DNA of 64,000 bases from an uncultured Alphaproteobacteria bacterium (GCA_944391615.1 CALXUE010000001.1:62001-126000), one strand, 5' to 3'; shown: positions 54,847 to 62,739, counted from the stretch's first letter. The notes: generated by a model not told the origin, from the sequence alone. A program made the numbers and translations.

Positions 54847-55908
54847 ATGGCACAAACAGCAATACTCATCATTTTCGGCGCAGTATGCTTGTGCTTTGCC
54901 TTCTCATTTGCCGGCTTAAGCCTACAACATCACAAAAAAACATCAAACATTTTTCTTGCAACCGGAGTAATTTGGTGCATTGCCGGACTATGCTTACAGC
55001 TGAGTTTACCTGATTTTTATGATTTCATCACCGCAATGTATCTATGGGAGTTTCCCACTCTGCTGATATTAAGCGGTATCATTTATTTCAGCACGCAAAA
55101 ATTCAATAACATATATAAAACGGCGCTAGTCATATTTATTTTGGCCGAACTTGGATCTATGGCATTTCCAAGCTCCGCCGTTTTTGTTTCAGATTCTCTT
55201 CCCTTTTGGGCCGACCGCCTAATCATCATAAGTCTCTGGACAATTTATGCCTTAAGTTTTCAAATTTTAACCAAAGTTGAGGGCATAAGCGGCAACCACG
55301 CCTTAACTGTTTTTACGGGCATAGCCGTTTTGCCATTTATCGGCGGCGCTCCAATCTTGCTTGGAGCCATTGCCGCTTGCGGAATAGCGGTATTTGCCGC
55401 TTGGCAAATATACAATACCTATCCGGCAAGACTAAACATCACCCCCGCCTCAAGCTATGCTTTGGGTTTCATTCTGGCTTGGTTTTGCCTCAAAACAGCC
55501 TCTGAGGGCGCCTTAAGCTGCACTTTGGTCCTAAATTCCCTATTTTTCTATGAAGTGTTAATCGCGGTTTTAAGAAAATTGTCTTTAAGACCCAACTACC
55601 AAAACATCACGCAAAACACCGATTTTTATCAAGCAGGACTAGACGGCTTTTCGCCTCAAGACATAACCGCCGCCACATTCAAAATATCAGTTTTGCTGAT
55701 TGTGTTTAACATATTTGCAGTCTTTGCCCCCAATCCATATTCAATTCCAATGTTTACCTTTTTAATCAGCATGTGGTTTGCATACCGCCTCAAGAATTGG
55801 CAAGAAAAAATCCCCACTTTAAGAGAATTGCCGCAAACCATCATGACCGACATAAAAAACAACGTCAGTGACATCAAAACGAACTTTCAGCGGGACGAGC
55901 AAAAATGA
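54847..55908 (+). CDS. polytopic membrane protein of unknown family
   Basis: 353 residues with about ten hydrophobic segments and a basic/acidic cytoplasmic tail (TIMTDIKNNVSDIKTNF). ITPASSYALGFILAW and YEVLIAVLRKLSLRPNY recall the GDAGSxxLGFLLA and ypxxDtxxAixRR parts of WecA/MraY glycosyltransferases, but the catalytic Asp residues are missing; this is a guess about fold, not activity. It overlaps the following TPR gene by 4 bases (ATGA), so the two act together. No Shine-Dalgarno is strong (GAGAGAC only). Confidence 0.75.
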   Translation: MAQTAILIIFGAVCLCFAFSFAGLSLQHHKKTSNIFLATGVIWCIAGLCLQLSLPDFYDFITAMYLWEFPTLLILSGIIYFSTQKFNNIYKTALVIFILAELGSMAFPSSAVFVSDSLPFWADRLIIISLWTIYALSFQILTKVEGISGNHALTVFTGIAVLPFIGGAPILLGAIAACGIAVFAAWQIYNTYPARLNITPASSYALGFILAWFCLKTASEGALSCTLVLNSLFFYEVLIAVLRKLSLRPNYQNITQNTDFYQAGLDGFSPQDITAATFKISVLLIVFNIFAVFAPNPYSIPMFTFLISMWFAYRLKNWQEKIPTLRELPQTIMTDIKNNVSDIKTNFQRDEQK

Positions 55909-57269
55909 ATTTTCTTGATAAAATATCAAACTTCATCAAAGGCCTGCCCCGTTTCAAAAAGGAAGAACAGAGCCAAAATTTTGAAGCCTACAAAACAACC
56001 AGCTTCAAAATATGCGTGGTTGAGTTTGCCGACAATGTCGAAAATGATTCCGGCAAAGAGCTGGCAAAACTATTGGGCCAAGCCGAATATTTCCAAACAT
56101 TTTACTATGAAGAACCCTTTGCCCAAAGTTTACTAAGCTTAGAGAGCCGCACGATTTTTGATTTAATTGACAAAGGCCAAAGCATATTAGAGCGCACGGG
56201 AGCAGACGTTATTATTTGGGGCCAGCGCACGGAAGACCAAATAAGACTGAACTTTCAAACCATGCAACAATACGAAGTGGGGGACAAATCATTTGTAAGC
56301 TTGCTGGACAGCTTGTTCATACCGGCCGCAATATTAGAAACACCGATAATGTTTCCGCCCGCTCTTTTGAGCTTGATTAACGGAGCGGTTTTAAGCGCCC
56401 TAACCCCCAAGAGCAAAGAAGAGCAAATTTATCGCAAATACCTGCTAAAGAAAACAATTTACCATTTATCACAAGACGATTCCGCAAAACATCTGCCGGA
56501 AAAATACGTGCCCTATATACTCAATTTTTTAGGCATAATATACTTAAGTTATGCTTATGACGAGGGAAGCGGCCGCAATTTCAAAACCATAAACAATCTT
56601 TTGAATGCCGCGCTAAAACATCAAGATTTGATTACAAACCCAATACATTTGGGCTGCATATATTACCACATCGGGCAGTTATACGATTCCGCCTCACTAT
56701 ACACCACGCGCAACCCGACAGGCTATATGCGAGGAGCCATAAGCTACTACCAGCAAGCACAAAAATACTTAAGCAAATACACTTATGCTTATAACTACGG
56801 CTATATCTGCTTCAAATTATCCAACCTGTTTTATTGTTATTGGAAACAAAAGGGTGAACTTCAAGCCCTAAGGGACGCGGTTTTTCAGCTGCGTGAAGCA
56901 GAAAAGGTCTATAGCTTTGCCTCTTTCCCAAACTTTTGGTCGGAGATTCAGGGTCGTTTGGGACAAACATTAGCTTTGCTGGGTTCAATCACCAAAAATG
57001 ACGAGATATCGGAAGTTGCCATAACCGCCTTCCGCAACCAACAAAAAGTCATTACGGAGAGAAGAGCACCTTTAGCTTGGGCCAAAATCCAAGAAAACAT
57101 TGGTGATATTCATTACCAACTTGGGCAAAACGGTGGCGGCCGCTCGCATTTTGAAGAAGCGTTAGAATATTTTCACGACGCCTTGTATATTTATGAGAAC
57201 ATGGGCCAAACCCAACGCATCAAATCCGTCAAAACCAGCATAGCCAAAACACAACAACAATTGGCTTAA
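55905..57269 (+). CDS. tetratricopeptide-repeat protein
   Basis: 454 residues. Residues about 35-120 look like an alpha/beta domain (FKICVVEFADNVENDSGKEL, GADVIIWGQRT). The remainder is helical repeats: HLGCIYYHIGQLYDSASLYT, GAISYYQQAQKYLSKYTYAY, AWAKIQENIGDIHYQLGQNG and FEEALEYFHDALYIYENMGQ, typical TPR spacing. No signal peptide. It is coupled to the membrane protein upstream (ATGA), perhaps as its cytoplasmic partner. Lineage-specific as far as I can see. Confidence 0.78.
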   Translation: MNFLDKISNFIKGLPRFKKEEQSQNFEAYKTTSFKICVVEFADNVENDSGKELAKLLGQAEYFQTFYYEEPFAQSLLSLESRTIFDLIDKGQSILERTGADVIIWGQRTEDQIRLNFQTMQQYEVGDKSFVSLLDSLFIPAAILETPIMFPPALLSLINGAVLSALTPKSKEEQIYRKYLLKKTIYHLSQDDSAKHLPEKYVPYILNFLGIIYLSYAYDEGSGRNFKTINNLLNAALKHQDLITNPIHLGCIYYHIGQLYDSASLYTTRNPTGYMRGAISYYQQAQKYLSKYTYAYNYGYICFKLSNLFYCYWKQKGELQALRDAVFQLREAEKVYSFASFPNFWSEIQGRLGQTLALLGSITKNDEISEVAITAFRNQQKVITERRAPLAWAKIQENIGDIHYQLGQNGGGRSHFEEALEYFHDALYIYENMGQTQRIKSVKTSIAKTQQQLA

Positions 57270-57402
57270 ACTTTGATAGCCAACGCAAATAATATTAGCT
57301 GCTCTGAACTACATTCGCCCCGCAAAAAAACTCATATACCCAACGGCTGAGCAAGTATTTCTACATCTACCAGCGCGCAGACAGTATTATAAGATAAACA
57401 TA

Positions 57403-57610
57403 AAGCCCAATGAAAAATCCTATACCACCCCTATTTTCATTCCCTACTTCTGTTCATCCTCCTCGTTTTTCCTCTCGGTTTTCAGCATTCCACCCCTTTC
57501 TCCGTCTTCTGTGCATTTTCCCACTTCTTATCGCACCTAATTTACATTCCCGTCGCCTTTCCCTAATCCTACATCTCCTTACCGCCCTCCTTATTTAGAC
57601 AAAATTAGCC
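57403..57610 (-). repeat. pyrimidine-rich repeat element, unit 1
   Basis: Right end TTAGACAAAATTAGCC (57595-57610). Left end CCCAATGAAAAATCCTATAC (57406-57425). The interior is C/T-rich and poor in G. Oriented so that its minus strand, the strand of the lectin gene beside it, is purine-rich. It lies between the TPR gene and the end of the first lectin-like gene. The bases 57270-57402 before it hold nothing I recognise. Confidence 0.75.
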
Positions 57611-57629
57611 GCAACGACAAATCAACCAC

Positions 57630-57660
57630 AAAAAAATCCGGCGGCTCTTCACCAACCGGA
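57630..57660 (-). terminator. terminator of the first lectin-like gene
   Basis: On the minus strand TCCGG (57660-57656) pairs with CCGGA (57641-57637) with a 14-base loop, then a T-run. Nearly the same hairpin follows the paralogue at 61604-61634. Confidence 0.85.
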
Positions 57661-57679
57661 TATAAAATGAAATAAATAA

Positions 57680-58369
57680 TCAAAAAGCTAGGACTGGGCG
57701 AACGTAATAGTAGTCATCCTTATCGTAGTTGCTCACACTACCATTACCGAAGTACAATAGCCAAGCACCGTAAATAGAATACTCGGAAGAAGACCAATAA
57801 AACCAGCCATCAAGCAAATCTGCCCCATCAATCAAAGCTAACTTCTCATTAACAAGCCGCTTATTTTTATAAAGATATTTCAACTCATCAATACTCGGCA
57901 AAAAGGCTTCTCCGGCGTTGACGCTATCATACGCATAATTGGCGCAATATTCCGCTGCCTCCGCCTTTTGCCCTAGCCTTTTTGCAGTTTTTAAAATGTA
58001 ACGGGTATTTTTTTTGCCATTAAGCTTATTAGTCTTAAACACATATAACTCATCGCTAGACCACGGCAATTGCACTTGGTGCAGCAAAACAACCAAACCA
58101 TGCTCACCTGTTTCATCCACATGAAAAACCACACCGGAAACAGTCTTGTTAGGAATGAGTTCTTCTGAAAACAACTCATCTTCGGCATAATAAAACATCC
58201 CGACTTTCTTTTTCTGACATGGCTGTGCAGTCTCTCTATCAACAATTTTGCTCAAACAACTATCGCCAATAGGATTATAGCTATCCAACCCTTTAATAAT
58301 ATCATCAGGTGTAAGCTCAAGTTCTTCAGCAAAAGCAAACAACTTTTGCAACTTTTCTTCTTTTTCCAT
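57680..58369 (-). CDS. DUF1566-type C-type-lectin-like protein, copy A
   Basis: 229 residues, no signal peptide. N-terminal helix, then VGMFYYAEDELFSEEL and TVSGVVFHVDETGEHGLVVL, LPWSSDELYVF, AEAAEYCANYAYD, AFLPSIDELKYLYKNKRLVN and the end LLDGWFYWSSSEYSIYGAWL ... YYYVRPVLAF. This order (G-V-V-F / LPSIxEL / WSSSEYS / VRP) is that of DUF1566/FGE-like CLec folds, a group that includes variable proteins of diversity-generating retroelements. The stretch between WSSSEYS and YVRPV is Tyr/Asn/Gly/Asp-rich, as in such variable regions. Paralogue of copy B. No Shine-Dalgarno; promoter at 58419. Confidence 0.85.
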   Translation of the reverse strand: MEKEEKLQKLFAFAEELELTPDDIIKGLDSYNPIGDSCLSKIVDRETAQPCQKKKVGMFYYAEDELFSEELIPNKTVSGVVFHVDETGEHGLVVLLHQVQLPWSSDELYVFKTNKLNGKKNTRYILKTAKRLGQKAEAAEYCANYAYDSVNAGEAFLPSIDELKYLYKNKRLVNEKLALIDGADLLDGWFYWSSSEYSIYGAWLLYFGNGSVSNYDKDDYYYVRPVLAF

Positions 58370-58418
58370 AACAATATAGATTTAAAATTATATACCGAAA
58401 TAATAAACTCTTGCCAAA

Positions 58419-58447
58419 ACATTATTAAACTTACTCATTTTTGTCAA
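58419..58447 (-). promoter_or_regulatory. promoter of lectin-like copy A
   Basis: On the minus strand TTGACA (58447-58442), 17-base spacer, TAATGT (58424-58419). It lies against the left end of repeat unit 2. Confidence 0.7.
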
Positions 58448-58450
58448 TAT

Positions 58451-58681
58451 AAATTCTACACCGCAATTTTCGCATTTCAACAAAACTGCCGTATTTTTCA
58501 TTCATCCCAAACAAAACACTGCGACAAGCTCTTCTCTTAACTATTTTCCTCTCTGTCACATACTTTTACTTTCCCTCTACGCCTTATTCCTCATCTGCTT
58601 TCTACTTCCTCTTCTATACCTCATCCCTCTTCCTCTTCCGCATCTTACAATTTAGCCCTTAAAGACTAGACAAAATTAATC
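58451..58681 (-). repeat. pyrimidine-rich repeat element, unit 2
   Basis: Left end AAATTCTACACCGCAAT (58451-58467), right end CTAGACAAAATTAATC (58666-58681). C/T-rich interior. It stands head-to-tail with unit 3, 7 bases away. Confidence 0.75.
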
Positions 58682-58688
58682 ATAACAC

Positions 58689-59000
58689 AAATTCTACCGC
58701 AATAAAAATCCTATACTTTCCCTCCTTAGTTATCCTCATAATCCCTCATTTTTTCATCTCCTCATCACCACTCACTCCCTTTACTTTCTTTCTTTCCTTC
58801 TCCACTCCTCACCTTCCGTTCCTTTCCCCTCTTTCTACTCTCCTCATTTTCTTTACTTTTCCCTTCTCCTCTCATTTCCCTTTTCTTTCCCTTTTCTTTC
58901 TACTCCGCCACAACCACTCACATCTACTCTCCTCAATCTCTCCTTTCTCTCCCCTCATAACTCCTCTTCCCCTCCCTTACTTCTCTAGACAAAATTAGCC
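58689..59000 (-). repeat. pyrimidine-rich repeat element, unit 3
   Basis: Left end AAATTCTACCGCAAT then AAAAATCCTATAC (58689-58716), right end CTAGACAAAATTAGCC (58985-59000). The interior 58717-58984 is almost wholly C and T with very few G, including a tandem TTTCCCTTTTC pair near 58875. The minus strand carries eight AGGAG motifs. On the minus strand TTGAAT is 17 bases before TAATTT of the end motif, so the end motif could hold a -10 box. Confidence 0.82.
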
Positions 59001-59049
59001 ACATATAAAATAAAATTCAAAAAAAAATCACCTCCCAACAAAATAAAGC

Positions 59050-59077
59050 TTGAATTTTCTAAAATCTGTTGTATAAA
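59050..59077 (+). promoter_or_regulatory. promoter of rplY
   Basis: TTGAAT (59050-59055), 16-base spacer, TATAAA (59072-59077). Confidence 0.6.
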
Positions 59078-59147
59078 AAACCTGTTTATTGACACCCCTG
59101 GAGGCCAATAAATTATTTTATATAACAATTTTTTAGGACATATAAAA

Positions 59148-59438
59148 ATGGCTGATTATATTTTTAATGCTCAAAAGCGTGAAACAGCAGGTAAGGGGGC
59201 AGCGCGCGCATGTCGTCGTGAGGGCCGCATTCCTGCCGTTATTTATGGTGGAAAACAAGAACCGGTTATGGTTAGCTTAGACCCTGTTCAAGTTGAAAAG
59301 GCTTTGGATTTAAGAAACCTTTATTCAATGAACATCGAAGTTGACGTTGAAGGCAAAAAATATTCTGTTAAATGTCAGGATGTTCAATTCCACCCTGTTT
59401 CTGACAAGGCTATCCACGTAGACTTTCTCAGAAAGTAA
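59148..59438 (+). CDS. rplY: 50S ribosomal protein bL25
   Basis: 96 residues: NAQKRETAGKGAARACRREG, RIPAVIYGGKQEPVMVSLDP and YSVKCQDVQFHPVSDKAIHV, the 5S-rRNA-binding L25 core. Most alphaproteobacteria have the long Ctc form with an extra C-terminal domain (about 200 residues); this is the short form, complete to its stop. Followed by a terminator and then pth, the usual neighbour. Confidence 0.94.
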   Translation: MADYIFNAQKRETAGKGAARACRREGRIPAVIYGGKQEPVMVSLDPVQVEKALDLRNLYSMNIEVDVEGKKYSVKCQDVQFHPVSDKAIHVDFLRK

Positions 59439-59457
59439 TTTAACAAAATAAAAGTTT

Positions 59458-59515
59458 ATGGCGGCTGGGGTGCATCAGAAATATTCTGAAAAAACCATAG
59501 CCGCTTTTTTTAACA
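59458..59515 (+). terminator. terminator after rplY
   Basis: ATGGCGGCT pairs with AGCCGC (59506 region), with CAGAA/TTCTG inside, then T7. The long stem-loop ends just before pth, so pth may depend on readthrough. Confidence 0.75.
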
Positions 59516-59528
59516 AGAGAAGATAAAA

Positions 59529-60101
59529 ATGTTTTTAATCGTAGGTTTGGGCAACCCCGGAACAGAATACGCCGCCACACGCCACAACATTGGCTTTATG
59601 ACGGCAGATTATCTGCATGAAAAATACAACTTTTCGCCATTTAAAAGCAAGTTTGACGGCTTAATTGCTGAGGGAAAAATCAATAACGAAAAAGTTTTAC
59701 TTCTCAAACCCCAAACTTTTATGAATTTGTCAGGAAATTCGGTTGTCAAAGCCGCAAATTTTTATAAAATTTTACCACAAAATGTAATTGTCATTCATGA
59801 TGACATGGATTTACCTGTTGGCAAACTCAAAGCCAAAATCGGGGGCGGAGCCGGCGGACACAATGGTCTAAAATCCATAGACGCCGCCATCACACCGAAT
59901 TACAATCGTATTCGCATCGGCGTCGGCCACCCGCAAGGTCACGGAGAAGAAGTTGTAAATTACGTTTTAGGGGGCTTTTCCAAAACCGACAAAGAAACCA
60001 TAAATCATATCATAGAATTAGTGGCAGAAACTCTGCCGATTTTAATAGAAAAAGGCATGCCCTCTTATTCCAACCTCATCGGAATGAAACAAACCGCCTA
60101 A
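59529..60101 (+). CDS. pth: peptidyl-tRNA hydrolase
   Basis: 190 residues. FLIVGLGNPGTEYAATRHNI with the catalytic His in TRHNIGF, LLKPQTFMNLSGNSVVKAAN, VIHDDMDLPVGKLKAKIGGG and AGGHNGLKSIDAAI are all present. It frees tRNA from peptidyl-tRNA that drops off the ribosome. GAGA precedes ATG; it follows rplY as in many genomes. Confidence 0.97.
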   Translation: MFLIVGLGNPGTEYAATRHNIGFMTADYLHEKYNFSPFKSKFDGLIAEGKINNEKVLLLKPQTFMNLSGNSVVKAANFYKILPQNVIVIHDDMDLPVGKLKAKIGGGAGGHNGLKSIDAAITPNYNRIRIGVGHPQGHGEEVVNYVLGGFSKTDKETINHIIELVAETLPILIEKGMPSYSNLIGMKQTA

Positions 60102-60110
60102 GAAACAAGT

Positions 60111-60140
60111 TTGAATTTATTATTGTGTCACCCTTAAAAT
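60111..60140 (+). promoter_or_regulatory. promoter placed for a near-leaderless transcript
   Basis: TTGAAT (60111-60116), 18-base spacer, TAAAAT (60135-60140). The next ATG is at 60150, so transcription would start at or within about 3 bases of it. Confidence 0.5.
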
Positions 60141-60149
60141 TTTACAATT

Positions 60150-60671
60150 ATGCAAAAAAATCGTGTTAAACAAGCTTTAGCACCCCGTTGGTTTGGCTTA
60201 GGTAGTAACTTTCGCATTAATCGTTTGCTGAATGAAACATTAATAAAAAAAGACAACAAACTGGAGTGCCTTCTTTCTGAAGAAGAGATTATGACCCTGC
60301 TTGAATTAGTTCCCCTGGCAAACCCAATCTCAAGAACACACAGCTTTGAAGACGAGTGTTTTAAACGGCTGATTCCTTACTTGCTCACTTGTAAGTATGA
60401 CAAACCATTCAAATATCTAAACACTTATGGTTGGCTGGAAAAAACTTTTTTTGACGTTTTGGAAAAGGAAAAAATCACGCCCGACATCCAGTTTCAGCGT
60501 AAAATATGTGAAGTTGAATTATATTTCGACAGCATATATTGCATAAAATTCAGTAATCTGTTTTATAACTATGCTAAACGTTATACTTTGGATGAACAGC
60601 TTTTAGCTGAATTAAAAAAAGACAGCAAATATGAAGGTGTGTTGAATACTTATGCCAACGCCAAAGCTTAA
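60150..60671 (+). CDS. orphan cytoplasmic protein
   Basis: 173 residues starting MQKNRVKQALAPRWFGLGSN. Basic N-terminus, then helical with several aromatic-rich stretches (YFDSIYCIKFSNLFYNYAKR). No signal peptide, membrane helix or known motif; I do not recognise it. There is no Shine-Dalgarno sequence, and the putative promoter ends 9 bases before the ATG, hinting at a leaderless mRNA. It has its own terminator shared with thyA. Confidence 0.72.
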   Translation: MQKNRVKQALAPRWFGLGSNFRINRLLNETLIKKDNKLECLLSEEEIMTLLELVPLANPISRTHSFEDECFKRLIPYLLTCKYDKPFKYLNTYGWLEKTFFDVLEKEKITPDIQFQRKICEVELYFDSIYCIKFSNLFYNYAKRYTLDEQLLAELKKDSKYEGVLNTYANAKA

Positions 60672-60680
60672 TAACACTCA

Positions 60681-60717
60681 AAAAAAAGGCTTGCAGAAAC
60701 AATGCAAGTCTTTTTTT
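60681..60717. terminator. bidirectional rho-independent terminator
   Basis: AGGCTTGCA (60687-60695) pairs with TGCAAGTCT (60703-60711) with a G-T pair; A-run before, T-run after. It serves the 60150 gene and thyA. Confidence 0.9.
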
Positions 60718-60731
60718 ATTACACAAAATAA

Positions 60732-61517
60732 TCACACAGCAACTTGAGCCTTAATCGGCGGATAAGATTGATAATTTTGCAGTTCAAAATCCTCAAACTT
60801 AAAGTCGTTAATATCCTTAATGTCAGGATTAATTTTCATCTGTGGCAAAGCCAAAGGCACACGTTTAAGCTGTTCTTTGACTTGCTCAAAATGGTTGTGA
60901 TAAATATGCGTATCACCCAAAACATGCACAAAGTCCCCGAGTTTAAGCCCGCACACTTGCGCAATCATCATCGTAAGCAAGGCATAAGAGGCAATATTAA
61001 ACGGCACCCCGAGAAACATATCACAACTTCTCTGATACAGCATACAAGAGAGCTTACCGTTCGCCACATAAAACTGAAACATCATATGGCACGGCGGCAG
61101 GTGCATTGCCTTAAGTTGAGAAGGATTCCAAGCCGACACAATCATCCGTCGGTCATTAGGATTGCGTTTTAAGGTTTCAATCACCTCAGCAAGCTGGTCA
61201 ATACCATCGCCATTCCAGTTTCGCCATTGGGCACCATAAACAGGCCCAAGGTCACCGTTTTCATCCGCCCATTCATTCCAGATTCTCACCCCATGTTCCT
61301 GCAGATACCTAACGTTTGTATCACCTCTAATAAACCACAAAAGTTCATAAATAATACTTTTGAGGTGCATTTTTTTGGTCGTGAGTAGAGGAAACCCTTC
61401 ATTGAGGTCAAAGCGCATTTGTCGCCCAAAAACCGAACGTGTCCCGACACCGGTTCTATCCATTTTATCAACGCCGTTTTCCAAAATATCACGGAGCAAA
61501 TCCAAATACTGTTTCAT
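60732..61517 (-). CDS. thyA: thymidylate synthase
   Basis: 261 residues from ATG 61517; TTG 61523 is the longest start. [35 protein letters not shown], the catalytic Cys in [40 protein letters not shown] and [18 protein letters not shown] give a complete ThyA (folate-dependent, not the flavin ThyX). It methylates dUMP to dTMP. No folA follows, unlike many genomes. Confidence 0.97.
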   Translation of the reverse strand: MKQYLDLLRDILENGVDKMDRTGVGTRSVFGRQMRFDLNEGFPLLTTKKMHLKSIIYELLWFIRGDTNVRYLQEHGVRIWNEWADENGDLGPVYGAQWRNWNGDGIDQLAEVIETLKRNPNDRRMIVSAWNPSQLKAMHLPPCHMMFQFYVANGKLSCMLYQRSCDMFLGVPFNIASYALLTMMIAQVCGLKLGDFVHVLGDTHIYHNHFEQVKEQLKRVPLALPQMKINPDIKDINDFKFEDFELQNYQSYPPIKAQVAV

Positions 61518-61559
61518 AAGCAAAATAATTTTAAATAAATAATAAACTAACTTACTTGG

Positions 61560-61587
61560 AAAATACCATGTTTTAAGAAAGAGTCAA
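61560..61587 (-). promoter_or_regulatory. promoter of thyA
   Basis: On the minus strand TTGACT (61587-61582), 16-base spacer, TATTTT (61565-61560). Confidence 0.55.
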
Positions 61588-61603
61588 GGTTAACACTCCA
61601 TAC

Positions 61604-61634
61604 AAAAAAATCCGGCGGCATAGAGCCAACCGGA
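61604..61634 (-). terminator. terminator of lectin-like copy B
   Basis: TCCGG (61634-61630) pairs with CCGGA (61615-61611), 14-base loop, T-run to 61604. Stem, loop length and flanks match the copy A terminator. Confidence 0.85.
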
Positions 61635-61649
61635 AATAAAAAAGAACAA

Positions 61650-62378
61650 TCAAAAAGGAATAACCGGACGAACATAAATACAACTGTCAAATTTGACACT
61701 TTTTTCCATTTTTCCGCTTCCCATATGCTTGCAATAAGCACAATTATCAGAAAATTCGGAAGCCGTCCAATAAAAATAATCTTCAAGCAGTTGAGCTCCA
61801 GAAATTTGCCTCAGAGCCGCATTTACTTGCACACGATTAGGATAAAGCGAATCAAATTCTCCATCACAAGCCATAACAGCGTCACCCGCTTTAACGCCAT
61901 CCAGTGCATATTGAGCACAATATGTTGCCGCCTCAGCTTTTTTGCCCTTCATGGAAGCCATACTTAAAATCAAGCTTGTGTTTTCTTTTCCGCTCAATTT
62001 CTCTGTCATATAAACACATAATTTATCGCTTGACCAAGGCATTCTTTTTTGGTGCAAAGTCCAAATCAAACCATGAACATATGTATCATCAACAAAACCG
62101 ACCACACCGGACACACTTTTTTCAAAGCTCAAGAATTTTGAAAAAGACTTGTCTTGAGCATAATAAAACATCCCGACATTCACTTTTCCGCTTTCAGCCA
62201 TAAAAAAAGCATTCGATTGCTCCACAGATGCATAATATGCATCTTGACGAATAATGTTTCGCAGGGTTTGGCGGCTAATAATTTTTTTCTGCAACCAGTG
62301 TTCAATGGCATTTTCCGGTTGCAAACCGTGACGGTCAAGAAAAAAATCCAGTTCTCGATATCTTTCCCTTTTTCCCAT
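61650..62378 (-). CDS. DUF1566-type C-type-lectin-like protein, copy B
   Basis: 242 residues from ATG 62378. It aligns with copy A along its length: VGMFYYAQDKSFSKFLSFEK, SVSGVVGFVDDTYVHGLIWT, MPWSSDKLCVYMTEKLSGKE, AEAATYCAQYALDGVKAGDA and the end LLEDYFYWTASEFSDNCAYC ... CIYVRPVIPF. The LPSIxEL segment of copy A is VMACDGEFDSLYPNR here, less canonical. The last 30 residues between the YW and YVRP anchors differ almost wholly from copy A, while the anchors are kept. No signal peptide. No Shine-Dalgarno before the ATG. Confidence 0.85.
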   Translation of the reverse strand: MGKRERYRELDFFLDRHGLQPENAIEHWLQKKIISRQTLRNIIRQDAYYASVEQSNAFFMAESGKVNVGMFYYAQDKSFSKFLSFEKSVSGVVGFVDDTYVHGLIWTLHQKRMPWSSDKLCVYMTEKLSGKENTSLILSMASMKGKKAEAATYCAQYALDGVKAGDAVMACDGEFDSLYPNRVQVNAALRQISGAQLLEDYFYWTASEFSDNCAYCKHMGSGKMEKSVKFDSCIYVRPVIPF

Positions 62379-62428
62379 AATTATGATTTTATAATATATA
62401 ACAAAAAAAATAATAATCACATAGTCCA

Positions 62429-62457
62429 AAGCTACAAATTTTTTTCTATTTTGTCAA
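62429..62457 (-). promoter_or_regulatory. promoter of lectin-like copy B
   Basis: On the minus strand TTGACA (62457-62452), 17-base spacer, TAGCTT (62434-62429). Confidence 0.5.
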
Positions 62458-62563
62458 CAGAAAATCTAAACCTTTAGCTAAGCACACAATAAAATTTTAC
62501 ATCTTTTATCTCAAGCCTGACTTTTTTACGCCGCTCTTACCTCCTAACAATTACAGTTTATTC

Positions 62564-62739
62564 AAATTCTATCTGTTCAAGAAATCCATAAAAAAAACTC
62601 TTTACGGATAACTACAAACACCTCTTTATTCAATCTTAAAATTCCACTTTTCAAACACCATAACATCAACCTGGATGTTTTTCATTCATATTCTACCCAA
62701 TTTTTACCGCCTCTTCTTTTGTTTTAGATAAAATTAGCC
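62564..62739 (-). repeat. pyrimidine-rich repeat element, unit 4
   Basis: Left end AAATTCTATCTGTTCAAGAA then ATCCATA (62564-62590), right end TTAGATAAAATTAGCC (62724-62739). Interior A/C/T with few G. A second partial left-end match, ATTCTACCCAATTTTTA, at 62689-62705 could be a nested or deleted copy. It stands upstream of copy B as units 2 and 3 stand upstream of copy A. Confidence 0.65.

Noticed and set aside
57410-57598. Open frame of 62 codons on the plus strand, Pro/Phe/Ser-rich
   Set aside because: It lies wholly inside the C/T-rich interior of repeat unit 1, where lack of purines removes stop codons by chance. No Shine-Dalgarno site and odd composition.
58690-59000. CRISPR array or DGR template repeat in the repeat-element region
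   Set aside because: Units are few, unequal in length and without regular spacers; interior has no adenine-matched copy of the lectin-gene 3' ends.
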